Assembly: GCF_003611465.1 (NCBI RefSeq) | Contig: NZ_RAXV01000003.1 | Span: 1 to 64,000 of the forward strand | Source: Acinetobacter tianfuensis | GTDB lineage: Bacteria; Pseudomonadota; Gammaproteobacteria; Pseudomonadales; Moraxellaceae | Length of the DNA: 64,000 nt | Direction: 5' to 3' | In this document: positions 37,937 to 48,139 of the stretch, one piece after another | How the letters are laid out: each line of letters opens with the position of its first letter | Numbering within the stretch: the stretch's first letter is position 1 | The notes under the pieces: model-generated | What the model saw: the letters and a program-made list of their open reading frames with translations, nothing else | Told to the model about the DNA's origin: nothing | Database searches by the model: none | Position numbers and translations under genes: made by a program

Positions 37937-38084
37937 AGCATTCTCTCAAATAATCCGTAATTAATATGCAACTGTTATTTTGTTTAGAGCTACGATACTG
38001 GTCTTATAAAAAGCGGACTATGTCATTTTAGGTCAATGATCATGTTTTACTCACTTTTTTAATCATTCTGTCTGACAATATATT

Positions 38085-38112
38085 AAAAAACCAAGCCGAA
38101 GCTTGGTTTTTT
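38085..38112 (-). terminator. Rho-independent terminator after frmA
   Basis: AAAAAACCAAGC/GCTTGGTTTTTT with loop CGAA, just downstream of the formaldehyde dehydrogenase gene. Confidence 0.9.
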
Positions 38113-38140
38113 AATTCAGGTTTTGGGCTTAAATTTTAGA

Positions 38141-39262
<1,122 letters not shown>

Positions 39263-39381
39263 TTATTCCCTTATCGCTGAATTTAACAGATTAGCTACAG
39301 TAACCGCTTTTTATTCATAGAATCAACCTTTAACATGGTGATATTCCGCCTTTATAACTTTTAGATTAATCAAAAATAAAT

Positions 39382-40938
39382 ATGCAGAAATGCGCATTCA
39401 TATATCGATTTTCGCTTTCCTTAATGCTATTGCCTTTAGCAGGATGCAGTTTGCCTATGAATAAGTCTGCAGATGAAAAATCAGCGGCGGAATCTCATGC
39501 CGTATATTGGCTGAATGGTAAAAATACTGATACTCAACTGGCGCTGGGATTAACTGCATTTTTACCGCTGGATGATGCTTTTGTCAGCATCGCTTCGCGC
39601 TTGCACCTAATCAGCAACGCTAAACATAGTATTGATTTGCAATATTACATTTGGAAAAACGACTTTGTTGGACATATGCTGCTGCAGGAACTGCTAAAAG
39701 CTGCTGATCGAGGAGTAAAAGTCCGTCTGCTTATTGATGATCAAAACGGTACACAGCTGGACGAACTATTAAAAGTGCTCGCAGCTCATCCTAATTTTTC
39801 TATTAAATTATTTAATCCTTATAAATATAGAAAATTGCGCGTTATCGATTACGTATTTCGCTTCAACAGCATTAATCGCCGTATGCATAACAAGCTTATT
39901 ATCGCCGATGGCGCTATAGCTGTGACAGGCGGACGCAATATTAGCCGTGAATACTTCGATGCAAGTGACAGTTTCCAATTTACCGACCTCGATATCCTCT
40001 TTTATGGCAATGCGCTGACTGAAGCCAATCAAGTATTTATCAATTTTTGGAACGATGACCTGAGTTACGGCATCCCGCAGTTATTAGGAAATGCTTCCGC
40101 AGAAGAGCTGCACGGCCTAAGAAAGAGCTTTGAACTGGATGCCATACAGAAAAACAGTATAGAAAACCGCATTGAATATGCACGGCAGAACCTTGCAGAC
40201 CGCTTAAAAAGCAAACCGATTCAATGGGCACCTGCACATTTTATTGCCGATAATCCGAATAAAACTCGCGGTACCGCAGCTCAAAATGAACTGATCTATC
40301 GGCAAATGGCCCAAATTATGGGTAAGCCCAAACATCATATGGAACTGGTTTCAGCCTATTTTGTTCCTACACAAAAAGGGACGGATTATTTAACTGGGCT
40401 TGCAGATAATAATGTCAAAGTCCGCGTTTTAACGAACTCTTTTGCAGCAAATGATGTCGCATTAGTACATGCTTTTTATAAAAAATACCGCAAACCTTTA
40501 CTGCAAAGCGGTGTAAAGCTCTATGAGTTTAAACCCTATATTGAACGGGAGAAGCGTACTTGGTATGAAATTATGACAGGCAATGTCATACCCGCCAAGG
40601 GGAAAAATGCCTCCAGCCTGCATGCTAAATTTTTTGATATAGACGGTATGGTATTTATAGGTTCATTTAATTTTGACCCGCGTTCAGCCAATTTAAATAC
40701 CGAAGTTGGATTGGTCGTTGAGTCTGAATCGCTGCAAAATGAAATTACCGAATCACTGAACCAATATCTGCCGCATATTGCTTATGAACTGAAATTGAAC
40801 GAAAAACAGGAACTGATTTGGCTGGATCATCAGCCAGATGGTTCAATTAAAGAATTAAAACATGATCCCAAAACAACAAAGTTTCAGCGTTTTAGCATGA
40901 AAGCCGTATCATATCTTCCAATTGAATGGATGATGTAA
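39382..40938 (+). CDS. Phospholipase D-family lipoprotein (cardiolipin-synthase-like)
   Basis: A 518-residue envelope protein. The signal ends in the lipobox LLPLAGC (Cys22), so it is probably a lipoprotein. Two HKD motifs are present: MHNKLIIADGAIAVTGGRN near residue 172 and LHAKFFDIDGMVFIGSFNF near residue 415. The pair forms one phosphodiesterase site that transfers phosphatidyl groups or cleaves phospholipids, in the periplasm or outer membrane. A weak hairpin follows the gene (40954-40980). Confidence 0.88.
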   Translation: MQKCAFIYRFSLSLMLLPLAGCSLPMNKSADEKSAAESHAVYWLNGKNTDTQLALGLTAFLPLDDAFVSIASRLHLISNAKHSIDLQYYIWKNDFVGHMLLQELLKAADRGVKVRLLIDDQNGTQLDELLKVLAAHPNFSIKLFNPYKYRKLRVIDYVFRFNSINRRMHNKLIIADGAIAVTGGRNISREYFDASDSFQFTDLDILFYGNALTEANQVFINFWNDDLSYGIPQLLGNASAEELHGLRKSFELDAIQKNSIENRIEYARQNLADRLKSKPIQWAPAHFIADNPNKTRGTAAQNELIYRQMAQIMGKPKHHMELVSAYFVPTQKGTDYLTGLADNNVKVRVLTNSFAANDVALVHAFYKKYRKPLLQSGVKLYEFKPYIEREKRTWYEIMTGNVIPAKGKNASSLHAKFFDIDGMVFIGSFNFDPRSANLNTEVGLVVESESLQNEITESLNQYLPHIAYELKLNEKQELIWLDHQPDGSIKELKHDPKTTKFQRFSMKAVSYLPIEWMM

Positions 40939-40953
40939 TTGCAATGCAATGAT

Positions 40954-40980
40954 AAGGCCTAGCATTTAACGCTTAGCCTT
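40954..40980 (+). terminator. Imperfect hairpin after the phospholipase D gene
   Basis: AAGGCCTAGC/GCTTAGCCTT with two internal mismatches and a short TTT tail. Weak terminator candidate. Confidence 0.4.
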
Positions 40981-41168
40981 TGCATTATTAATTCATAACT
41001 ATTTTTCTAATCAATAAAAACACCAGAACATAACAGTTAAAACAATAATCAGGTTTTGCTGGTTATTTAGACTTATATTCGATTGATGTACGCAAATGTT
41101 TTACAGGCTGAATCGCTTGCTTTAAAATTTTATGCTTTCAAATTTATCTTTTTTGCGACTCTCCCTGC

Positions 41169-41606
41169 ATGCAATTTTTTGATTTAAGCCGCCAATTTAA
41201 TTTAAGTGACATCTTAACGCCTTTTATAACGCTGCCCGAATTAGGAAATCAAGAATGGTTTCTATCTAAAGTTCGAGTTGAGCATGACTGCTTATCTGAC
41301 AATGAAATCATTGAAGGTCAAGCTGTACTTAAATCAAATCAAAATATTCAAATTGAATTAGAATGGCTGATTCAAGACACCGGGCATGAATTACAGCTGC
41401 TATTTAAAGGTATTGAGACAGAAGCCTGTGAAGAAACGCTGGTCATTATAAAAGGCGCTCAAGTTGTAGATAAAGAGAATAGAAAAGTCTCATCCCAAGC
41501 GCTCAGTTTATGGATTGACGGCACTTTATTGCCTATGCTGCCCGCTATTCGTCAAGAAATTAAGGCGCGTTTGAACCTTTGGGATTATGTTGAATATGAT
41601 GGTTAG
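41169..41606 (+). CDS. Hypothetical protein, 145 residues
   Basis: Not recognised. Soluble, acidic, no signal peptide. Alternating strand pattern (IIEGQAVLKSNQNIQIELEW, LQLLFKGIETEACEETLVII) suggests a beta-rich fold. The ATG at 41169 follows CTCTCCCTGC without a clear ribosome binding site. Codon use is like its neighbours, so it appears to be an ordinary resident gene. Confidence 0.65.
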   Translation: MQFFDLSRQFNLSDILTPFITLPELGNQEWFLSKVRVEHDCLSDNEIIEGQAVLKSNQNIQIELEWLIQDTGHELQLLFKGIETEACEETLVIIKGAQVVDKENRKVSSQALSLWIDGTLLPMLPAIRQEIKARLNLWDYVEYDG

Positions 41607-41637
41607 CTCATTGAGCTGCTACATATAAAAAATGCAG

Positions 41638-43134
41638 TCAATTTATACTGAGGTATTCTTTTGAATGAAATGCAGCTGGCAATTTCATTTCATTGAGGCA
41701 CAGCTGCAGAACATCAAAGACTTTTTTGTCGATACACTGAGCGACATTAAAACGCATAAACTGGCCTGCGTTGTGTGCTGAACTGAATGAATTACCTGGT
41801 GCAAGAATTACGCCTTGAGCCAGACATTTTTTTGAAAGCTGCGCCGCATCAACATGTTCAGGCAATTTACACCATAAAAAGATACCTGCTTTGGGTATCA
41901 TAACTGGATGAATATTTAAAGCTATAAGCTTTTTGACAGTCTCTGCCATATGTCTTTGCAAGTTCTTTTTGACCCATTCAATATGCCGCGCATAACTGCT
42001 GTCCATTAATGCATGATAGATAATTTCCGCATTCAGATGGCTGGTATTAAAATGTGCTGCAATATTCAAATCAATCAGCTGATCAATCATCGCTTCTTGA
42101 GCAATGATATAACCGCAGCGCACAGCGGCAGACAGCGTTTTGGTAAAACTGCCAATTTGAATCACCTGTTTTAATCCAAGTAAAGTTAAATAACGCGGCG
42201 CATGCAAATATTCAAATTCTGCAAAAATATCATCTTCAATGATCATTAATCCGCTTTGCTCCGCCAATTTAGCAATTTCAAATGCGGTTTACATCGAAAG
42301 CGATGCCCCAGTTGGATTGTGTATGCCTGAGTTGGTTAAATAAACTTTGGGCTGAAACTTCAGCGCTTGCTTAAATACGTCTATATCTGGACCATTTTTG
42401 CTATACGGCACTGTAATGCAATTCAGTCCATGCGCCTTGATCAGCGCTCTAAAATTAAAGTAACACGGATCATCAAGCAGTACCGTATCACCTGCTTTTA
42501 GCAAAAGCCTAAAAATCAAATCAATAGAATGGGTAGCTGAATCACTAATAAAAATTTGCTTCAAATTAAGCGTTACATCATAAACTTCACGCTTACGGGC
42601 AATATAACGCCTTAAATTGGCATGTCCGTGCGGCGCAGCATAATCCAGTAAAAAATTGCCGTCCGATTTGGCGGCCATTTTCAATGCTTTCCTTACAGTC
42701 TGTTCAGGCATCCATTCTTTAGGCAGCCAGCCGCAGCCGGGTTTCAGCATATCATCAGATGCATCTAAAGACTGGCGTGAAACCCATAGCGGATCAACCT
42801 CACGGTTATATTCAATACGATGTTCGGTGAATAAAACATTTTCTGCAGAACGGCTGCGGACATAATAGCCTGCTCCAATTCTTGACTCCAATATGCCGCG
42901 GCTGACTAAACGCGCATAGGCTTCAACAACAGTTGAAACAGAACAGCCTAATTGTTGGGAAAATTGACGTACAGACGGAATGCGGCCGCCTTCAGAAAGC
43001 TGTTTTTGGCCGATTAAGATCTGGACTTGCTGCATGACCCATTCGATTTTTGTCATTTTTTCATTTCCACTTTCAGGCAGCTTCATCAAAGTTTCAATAC
43101 ATATTTTAAAAAATTTACTGAATAGTTCAGCCAT
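41638..43134 (-). pseudogene. MocR/PdxR-type regulator interrupted by an in-frame stop
   Basis: The frame encodes an N-terminal GntR winged helix (GRIPSVRQFSQQLGCSVSTV, residues about 50-75) and a fold-type I aminotransferase-like domain, together 498 residues if read through. Codon 282 is TAA (42289-42291), within PTGASLSM-stop-TAFEIAKLAEQ, where CAA would restore the frame. The PLP lysine (SFTKTLSAAVRCGY) lies after the stop, so the truncated 281-residue protein keeps DNA binding but loses the sensor site. It is divergent from an EamA transporter gene, the common regulator-target arrangement. A single C-to-T change or a sequencing error would explain it. Confidence 0.85.
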
Positions 43135-43186
43135 TTAAGGGCTAAAACTCTTCCGTACAGACTATGCAAAGGTATTCGAAAATGCA

Positions 43187-43233
43187 AATTGTATGGATAT
43201 TTCACCCATAACAGTTATTTTTAATTGTATTGG
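43187..43233. promoter_or_regulatory. Direct repeats, candidate MocR operator
   Basis: AATTGTATGG (43187) and AATTGTATTGG (43223) are direct repeats 36 bp apart, between the MocR gene and the transporter gene. GabR-like MocR proteins bind spaced direct repeats, so this is a plausible operator. Confidence 0.5.
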
Positions 43234-43300
43234 ACTGTATCTATATTGTTTATATAGAAAGGTATAGATTTCATTACATACTCAAGCCATTACATATGGA

Positions 43301-44182
43301 ATGCACATGCAGTTTAAGATCAAAGAAGTTCATCAAGGCTGGCTCAACGGTTTTATAGGCGTGGTTATTTTTGCAGGATCCATGCCCGCAACCCGTATTG
43401 CTGTGCAGGGTTTTAGTCCGGAGTTTCTGACTGGCGCACGCGCATGTATTGCAGCCATTTTGGCGCTGATCCTCTTATTGGTTTTAAAACAGCCTTGGCC
43501 ATCTAAGCAGCAAATTAAATCCTTATGCATCACCTCTGCCGGTGTCGTCATGGGTTTTCCATTATTTACGGCACTGGCTTTACAAACCGAAACTGCGGCG
43601 CACTCTTTAATTTTTGTAGCTTTACTCCCCTTAGCCACGGCTTTTTTTGCGGTGCTACGTGCCAAAGAAATGCCTAAAAATGCCTTTTGGCTGTTTGCAG
43701 GTGCTGGCAGTGCTTTAGTCATCTTTTTCATGATGCATCAATCTGGTGTTAAAGGAGTTTCTCTCGGTGACATCTATATGATTATTGCTGTTCTGCTCTG
43801 CGGATTGGGATATGCTGAAGGCGGCGTACTTTCTAGAACTTTAGGCGGATGGCAGGTCATTTGCTGGGCTTTGGTCATTGCTTTACCGCTGATGCTGCCG
43901 CTAAGCTGGTACTATTTCCCAAACAGTTTTCAGTATATTCCAGCCAGTGCATATATTGGCTTAGCGTATGTGTCATTGTTCAGCATGTTAATCGGTTTCT
44001 TTTTTTGGTACAAAGGCTTAGCTTTGGGTGGAATTGCCAAAGTCGGTCAAATCCAGCTGGTACAGCCCTTTATTGGCCTTATGCTGTGCGCCGTATTATT
44101 AAATGAACATATCAGCCTGCTAATGATTGCGGTATCTTTAGCTGTGGTGTGCTGTGTTGTCCTGGCTAAAAAGTACGCTTAA
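43301..44182 (+). CDS. EamA/DMT-family transporter
   Basis: A 293-residue inner-membrane protein with ten predicted helices in two EamA halves (first from GFIGVVIFAGSMPATRIAV, second from GVSLGDIYMIIAVLLCGLGY). It resembles YdcZ/RhaT-like exporters of amino acids or metabolites. The start may be ATG at 43301 or 43307. It is probably controlled by the divergent MocR regulator, which is broken here. Confidence 0.85.
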   Translation: MHMQFKIKEVHQGWLNGFIGVVIFAGSMPATRIAVQGFSPEFLTGARACIAAILALILLLVLKQPWPSKQQIKSLCITSAGVVMGFPLFTALALQTETAAHSLIFVALLPLATAFFAVLRAKEMPKNAFWLFAGAGSALVIFFMMHQSGVKGVSLGDIYMIIAVLLCGLGYAEGGVLSRTLGGWQVICWALVIALPLMLPLSWYYFPNSFQYIPASAYIGLAYVSLFSMLIGFFFWYKGLALGGIAKVGQIQLVQPFIGLMLCAVLLNEHISLLMIAVSLAVVCCVVLAKKYA

Positions 44183-44317
44183 ATATTTTTTAAATTGCCT
44201 GATTTTAAAGCAAATACAGTGGCATGAATGACCAGTTTATTACCATTGTTTAGCACAAAAATAGTGAAAAACTCTGATAAAGTGATATGCATAGACAATA
44301 ATAAAAAAGGCAAAATC

Positions 44318-44806
44318 ATGAATCAGCAGCATTGGACTCAAATTCGTAAAGTCGTTGCAAATGCCCAACGAGCATCTATGCATTGCTCGATTGCTACGGT
44401 TGATCAAAATTTGCAGCCAACAATTACTCCAATTGGCACTTTATTTTTACATGAATCGAACTTTTCAGGTTTCTTCTTTGATACTTATTCAGCGTCACTT
44501 CGGGAAAATTTAACAATGAATCCAAAAACCTGCATACAAGCGATAAATAGCAGTAAAGTCTTTTGGCTAAAATCATTAATCAATGGTCAATTTCAAGAAT
44601 ATCCAGGGATACGTTTATATGCAGAAATTGGTGAATTAAGACTAGCAAATGAAATAGAATTCGCTTTGGTACAACAGCGAATTAAGGCATTAAAATGGAC
44701 TAAAGGCAGCCGCCTCATTTGGAATAATTTTCATCAAGTCCGTGATTTTACCGTACACGATTTCAAATGGGTACAATATCCTGCAATGATGCCTAAACAG
44801 TATTAA
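44318..44806 (+). CDS. Pyridoxamine-5'-phosphate-oxidase-like flavin protein
   Basis: A 162-residue split-barrel protein (MHCSIATVDQNLQPTITPIG, then strands through FSGFFFDTYS and WLKSLINGQFQEYPGIRLYA). The fold binds FMN or related cofactors. The frame is open from 44228, but AAAAGGCAAAATC before the ATG at 44318 and the family length favour the shorter start. Function within the family is unknown. Confidence 0.72.
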   Translation: MNQQHWTQIRKVVANAQRASMHCSIATVDQNLQPTITPIGTLFLHESNFSGFFFDTYSASLRENLTMNPKTCIQAINSSKVFWLKSLINGQFQEYPGIRLYAEIGELRLANEIEFALVQQRIKALKWTKGSRLIWNNFHQVRDFTVHDFKWVQYPAMMPKQY

Positions 44807-44984
44807 AAATTTTATCGTAAAGCTAATGGATTTGTTGGTTTAAACTGAACAAACCCTTTCGTGCTTCTGGCCTATTTATAAATCAATAAAAAAGCCGCAA
44901 TATGCATACTCATGCTTTTAAAAAAATAATAAGGCTATGAATTTATAATAAAAAAATTATTTCATATATGAGAAGTGAAAAAAC

Positions 44985-45578
44985 TTAGATCCGCGTTATT
45001 AAACCCACATCTTTAAACAATTGTGCATAAGCCTCTGCCTTTTTTTCCAATGCAAGCGGATATGCTCTAGATGATGATGGCATACGGTATAGCGTTAAAT
45101 CTCTGCCCTCAAAATTTGTATGTACAAAATGACCAATTTTCGGTTTTTCAGTATTTTCAAGCATAGAGAGCATTAAAGTATCTGTGGCTTTATCGCCCGT
45201 TGTCATAATACTGCGGCAATTCGGCATCTGAGCTAACAGCATGGCAATATCAGATGGTTGATAAATTTGTAAAAATTTGTCTGATGCGTTGCCTTTCAAA
45301 CGGATCACTTGATAGGCTGTATCAAAAATACCAATCCCTTTTTCATTTAAAAAATCTCGAATGAGCTGCTCTTTAAAAGTTTTGCTATCTACATTGAGAA
45401 AATGATTTTTATCCTGAAAAAAACATAGGCCAAATATCTTCCACATGTCATTTTGAAAATTCGGATAGTAAAAATCCATTTTCCAGCGTGTTTTTGGCGG
45501 CGGAAAACTGCCTAGCATTAAAAGTTTGCCATTTTTTGGCAAAAACGGCTGTAATGGATGGGTTTCAATTTCAGACAT
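44985..45578 (-). CDS. Uracil-DNA glycosylase superfamily protein
   Basis: A 197-residue enzyme. The motif LLMLGSFPPPKTRW with FYYPNFQNDMWKIFG holds the water-activating and base-stacking residues of the superfamily, and MPSSSRAYPLALEKK is the C-terminal DNA-intercalation loop. It is likely to remove uracil or mismatched bases from DNA. It is the last clearly chromosomal gene before the prophage-type genes. Confidence 0.75.
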   Translation of the reverse strand: MSEIETHPLQPFLPKNGKLLMLGSFPPPKTRWKMDFYYPNFQNDMWKIFGLCFFQDKNHFLNVDSKTFKEQLIRDFLNEKGIGIFDTAYQVIRLKGNASDKFLQIYQPSDIAMLLAQMPNCRSIMTTGDKATDTLMLSMLENTEKPKIGHFVHTNFEGRDLTLYRMPSSSRAYPLALEKKAEAYAQLFKDVGLITRI

Positions 45579-45718
45579 TGTTTAGAATCAATAGGTTGTA
45601 AAAATATTTTAAGAAATAATTTTGGCCATACATCAAGGCATTTTCTCCTGAATTTTAGCATACTTGTAAGTTTTACAGCGGTACAGCACATTCTATTTAA
45701 TGCTTTTTGAATTATCGC

Positions 45719-45748
45719 CTGCAAAATTCCTGCAAAACTTCTGCAAAA
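45719..45748. repeat. Three CTGCAAAA direct repeats, 11-bp period
   Basis: CTGCAAAA starts at 45719, 45730 and 45741, exactly one helical turn apart. This spacing suits a protein-binding site (repressor or recombinase arm sites). Confidence 0.55.
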
Positions 45749-45800
45749 CTATTATGGAAAATATAGAAAAAATTGACCATTTTGACGACAATTTTTTCAG

Positions 45801-45821
45801 AAAAAAGGCATTAAAAATGCC
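45801..45821 (-). terminator. Rho-independent terminator, minus strand
   Basis: GGCAT/ATGCC stem followed by TTTTTT on the minus strand. It would stop transcription from the prophage side toward the uracil-DNA glycosylase gene. Confidence 0.5.
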
Positions 45822-45954
45822 AGTAAGCAATTCATAAAATCTGGCCAACCAAGCGCTGCTTTGATTATCCACAGTTTTTAAATTTGAAATTTATTTTGCC
45901 ACAGACTACTCTATAAAAAAATTCCAAACACGCCTCGTAGCGTAGGAGTCAAAC

Positions 45955-46590
45955 ATGTCAAAGAAATTACCGATCTATTTCTCGGATGACGCTTGGTCAT
46001 TCCTCCAAAAGATTATGGGCACAGATGGAGCACCCAGCCCTACTGTGAACGCAGTATTTGAGAAAATACAAAAAGAACATGCTCTGGGATCTAAATTTGA
46101 TCTCGCGCAAGTCTCAATCAAGAGTAGTATTGAGCTTCCTGTTGCGTTGGAGCGCTTTTCTGCTGGACCGGCATTTTCAACCAAAGATCATATCGACAAA
46201 TCTATAGATTTAAATGATTTCCTCATTTTTAATCCAATTTCTACTTTTATCGGTCGAGTTGATAGTGAGTCAATGCTCAATGTTGGCTTTGAGGTAAATG
46301 ACCCTTTTCTTGTCGATAAGAGCATCACAGCGCAACATCGAGATATTGTTTTAGCACTCATTGATGAGCGTGAAGTCACGCTAAAGCGATTAATGATTAC
46401 CGCAAAAATGACAAAACTAGAAATCAAAGACTTGTTTGGTGATGAGGACTATGAGCTGCCTCCTCTATGGCTTAAAGCTGAAAATCCAGCGTACGAACAT
46501 ATTATTCCTAAAGATAGCCAATCTATCTCCATACAAGGTGTAGTTACGTTCAATTTAAAGCAGTTTTATAAACGCCCAAGCAGCAAATAA
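45955..46590 (+). CDS. umuD: UmuD-like S24 peptidase, long form
   Basis: A 211-residue self-cleaving protein. Predicted cleavage is between Ala70 and Gly71 (RFSAGPAF), the nucleophile is Ser106 in VDSESML and the base Lys144 in EVTLKRL. The cleavage-to-serine spacing (35 residues) equals that of E. coli UmuD. The N-terminus before cleavage is about 46 residues longer than in E. coli, as in UmuDAb of Acinetobacter, which acts as a regulator in the DNA damage response. The gene is 11 bp before umuC and forms an operon with it. A RecA-triggered role is family inference. Confidence 0.88.
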   Translation: MSKKLPIYFSDDAWSFLQKIMGTDGAPSPTVNAVFEKIQKEHALGSKFDLAQVSIKSSIELPVALERFSAGPAFSTKDHIDKSIDLNDFLIFNPISTFIGRVDSESMLNVGFEVNDPFLVDKSITAQHRDIVLALIDEREVTLKRLMITAKMTKLEIKDLFGDEDYELPPLWLKAENPAYEHIIPKDSQSISIQGVVTFNLKQFYKRPSSK

Positions 46591-46601
46591 GAAGTACAAA
46601 A

Positions 46602-47897
46602 ATGAAAGCTGAAAATCGTATATTCGCGTTAGTTGACGTGAATAACTGCTACGTCAGTTGTGAGCGTATTTTTAATCCGTCACTCAATAATCGCCCCGTT
46701 ATTGTACTTTCAAGCAACGATGGCTGCGCTGTTGCCCGATCACAAGAAGCTAAGGATTTGGGTATTGCTATGGGTGTGCCAGTATTTCAAATCCAAGACA
46801 TCATTAGAAAACATGATGTACAAGTACTCTCAAGTAATTTTGCACTCTATGGCGCTATGTCTCGCCGCTTTATGACTTTACTGGGGCTGTATGTTGCACC
46901 AGGAGAACAGGAAATTTATTCAGTCGATGAATGCTTCTTGGATCTCACCAGTTATGAGCATTTATTTGATCTAACTGACTATGCGCAAGAAATTCGTAAT
47001 ACCGCCTGGCAGTGGTTAAATTTACCCTGCTGCGTTGGTATCGGCCGTTCAAAGACTGAAGCAAAAATTGCTAATCATTTAGCAAAGAAAAATAAGTTTT
47101 TTAATGGGGTATGCAATCTCATTGATATGGATCCCTGCTCTACTGAAGCCTTGCTGGCACAAGTCGAGGTTGGTGAGGTTTGGGGTGTTGGACGGCAGAA
47201 CGGTAAAAAACTCAATGCGATGAATATCCGCACTGTTTTAGATTTAATTCAAGCGCGTCCAACTGAAATTAAAAAGCAATTCAGTATTGTCATGGAAAAG
47301 ACCGTACGTGAATTAAATGGTATCTCATGCATTGACCTAGAGCGTGATGCTCCTGCAAAAAAGCAAATCATTAGCAGCCAGTCTTATGGCCAACCAATCT
47401 ACGATATTGAAAACATCAAATCATCAGTGCGTCTGTATGTGCAAAGAGCGGTATCAAGGCTTAGGGATGATATATCTTTATGCAAAATGATTGGAGTACA
47501 TATTCAGACTGGGCGCTTCGATAAGACCGAGAAATACATGCCCTATGTGGTTATGCAGCTACCTGAGCATACCGATGATGTTTTAGAAATTACACGTATA
47601 GCAATGCAGGCTATTGATGAAATATTCAAACCTGGCTTTAAGTATAAAAAGGCGGGAATTGTCCTAATGGAGATTATCCCCAAAAGCAAATTCTCACCCG
47701 ATCTATTCACTGATTATTCGTTACAGATTAAACGAGCCAAGCTCTCAGACGCTATTGATCACATTTCGCATAAATATGGCAAGGGTTCACTATCATTAGG
47801 GTTGTGTGGTCGTAAAGAAGAACACTGGCAAATGAATCAAGGGCAAAAATCCCCGAACTATTTAACTGAATGGAATGAGCTCTTTAGAGTAGGATAA
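46602..47897 (+). CDS. umuC: DNA polymerase V catalytic subunit UmuC (Y family)
   Basis: A 431-residue translesion DNA polymerase. Catalytic carboxylates are in LVDVNNCYVSCERIF and YSVDECFLDL; the helix-hairpin region includes VWGVGRQNGKKLNAMNIRTV, and the C-terminal little-finger domain and UmuC tail (SLGLCGRKEEHWQMNQ) are complete. With cleaved UmuD it makes the error-prone polymerase. Its place at the edge of prophage genes suggests a phage-borne copy. Confidence 0.94.
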   Translation: MKAENRIFALVDVNNCYVSCERIFNPSLNNRPVIVLSSNDGCAVARSQEAKDLGIAMGVPVFQIQDIIRKHDVQVLSSNFALYGAMSRRFMTLLGLYVAPGEQEIYSVDECFLDLTSYEHLFDLTDYAQEIRNTAWQWLNLPCCVGIGRSKTEAKIANHLAKKNKFFNGVCNLIDMDPCSTEALLAQVEVGEVWGVGRQNGKKLNAMNIRTVLDLIQARPTEIKKQFSIVMEKTVRELNGISCIDLERDAPAKKQIISSQSYGQPIYDIENIKSSVRLYVQRAVSRLRDDISLCKMIGVHIQTGRFDKTEKYMPYVVMQLPEHTDDVLEITRIAMQAIDEIFKPGFKYKKAGIVLMEIIPKSKFSPDLFTDYSLQIKRAKLSDAIDHISHKYGKGSLSLGLCGRKEEHWQMNQGQKSPNYLTEWNELFRVG

Positions 47898-47901
47898 GAC
47901 T

Positions 47902-48120
47902 ATGCATTTATTTCAAATTACAAATGAACAATTGGCACAGATTTTAATTCCTAAGCGGTTTGTGCCACCAACACCTGAAGAATACAAGGACAAGAATATG
48001 GTCTACATTTTTGACAGCGATGATAAGTTTGAGCTGACTTATGATGAGCTGGTAGAGATTATTGGTAAGGCTAGACAGGCTGGGCCTAGAATGGTGCCAG
48101 TTTTAGGGACTATTGAATAA
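47902..48120 (+). CDS. Hypothetical small protein after umuC
   Basis: Not recognised by function. 72 residues, acidic, starting 4 bp after the umuC stop, so surely cotranscribed. It has FVPPTPEEYKDKNMVYIFDS and a helix near the end. A DNA-damage-related role is only suggested by position. Confidence 0.65.
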   Translation: MHLFQITNEQLAQILIPKRFVPPTPEEYKDKNMVYIFDSDDKFELTYDELVEIIGKARQAGPRMVPVLGTIE

Positions 48121-48139
48121 TAGTAAGGATCAATTTTAA

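Larger units (their letters stand above)
45579..45954. other. Spacer between uracil-DNA glycosylase and umuD genes
   Basis: AT-rich. It contains three CTGCAAAA repeats, a minus-strand terminator and one perfect DnaA-box sequence TTATCCACA at 45865 (which may be chance). AGGAG at 45941-45945 lies 9 bp before the umuD ATG. It probably holds the umuDC promoter and may contain the prophage junction, but no attachment duplication can be tested within this window. Confidence 0.45.

Noticed and set aside
45865..45873. Perfect DnaA box TTATCCACA before umuD
   Set aside because: Only one copy, with no cluster, AT-rich unwinding repeats or replication genes nearby. One chance hit in 64 kb is expected often enough.
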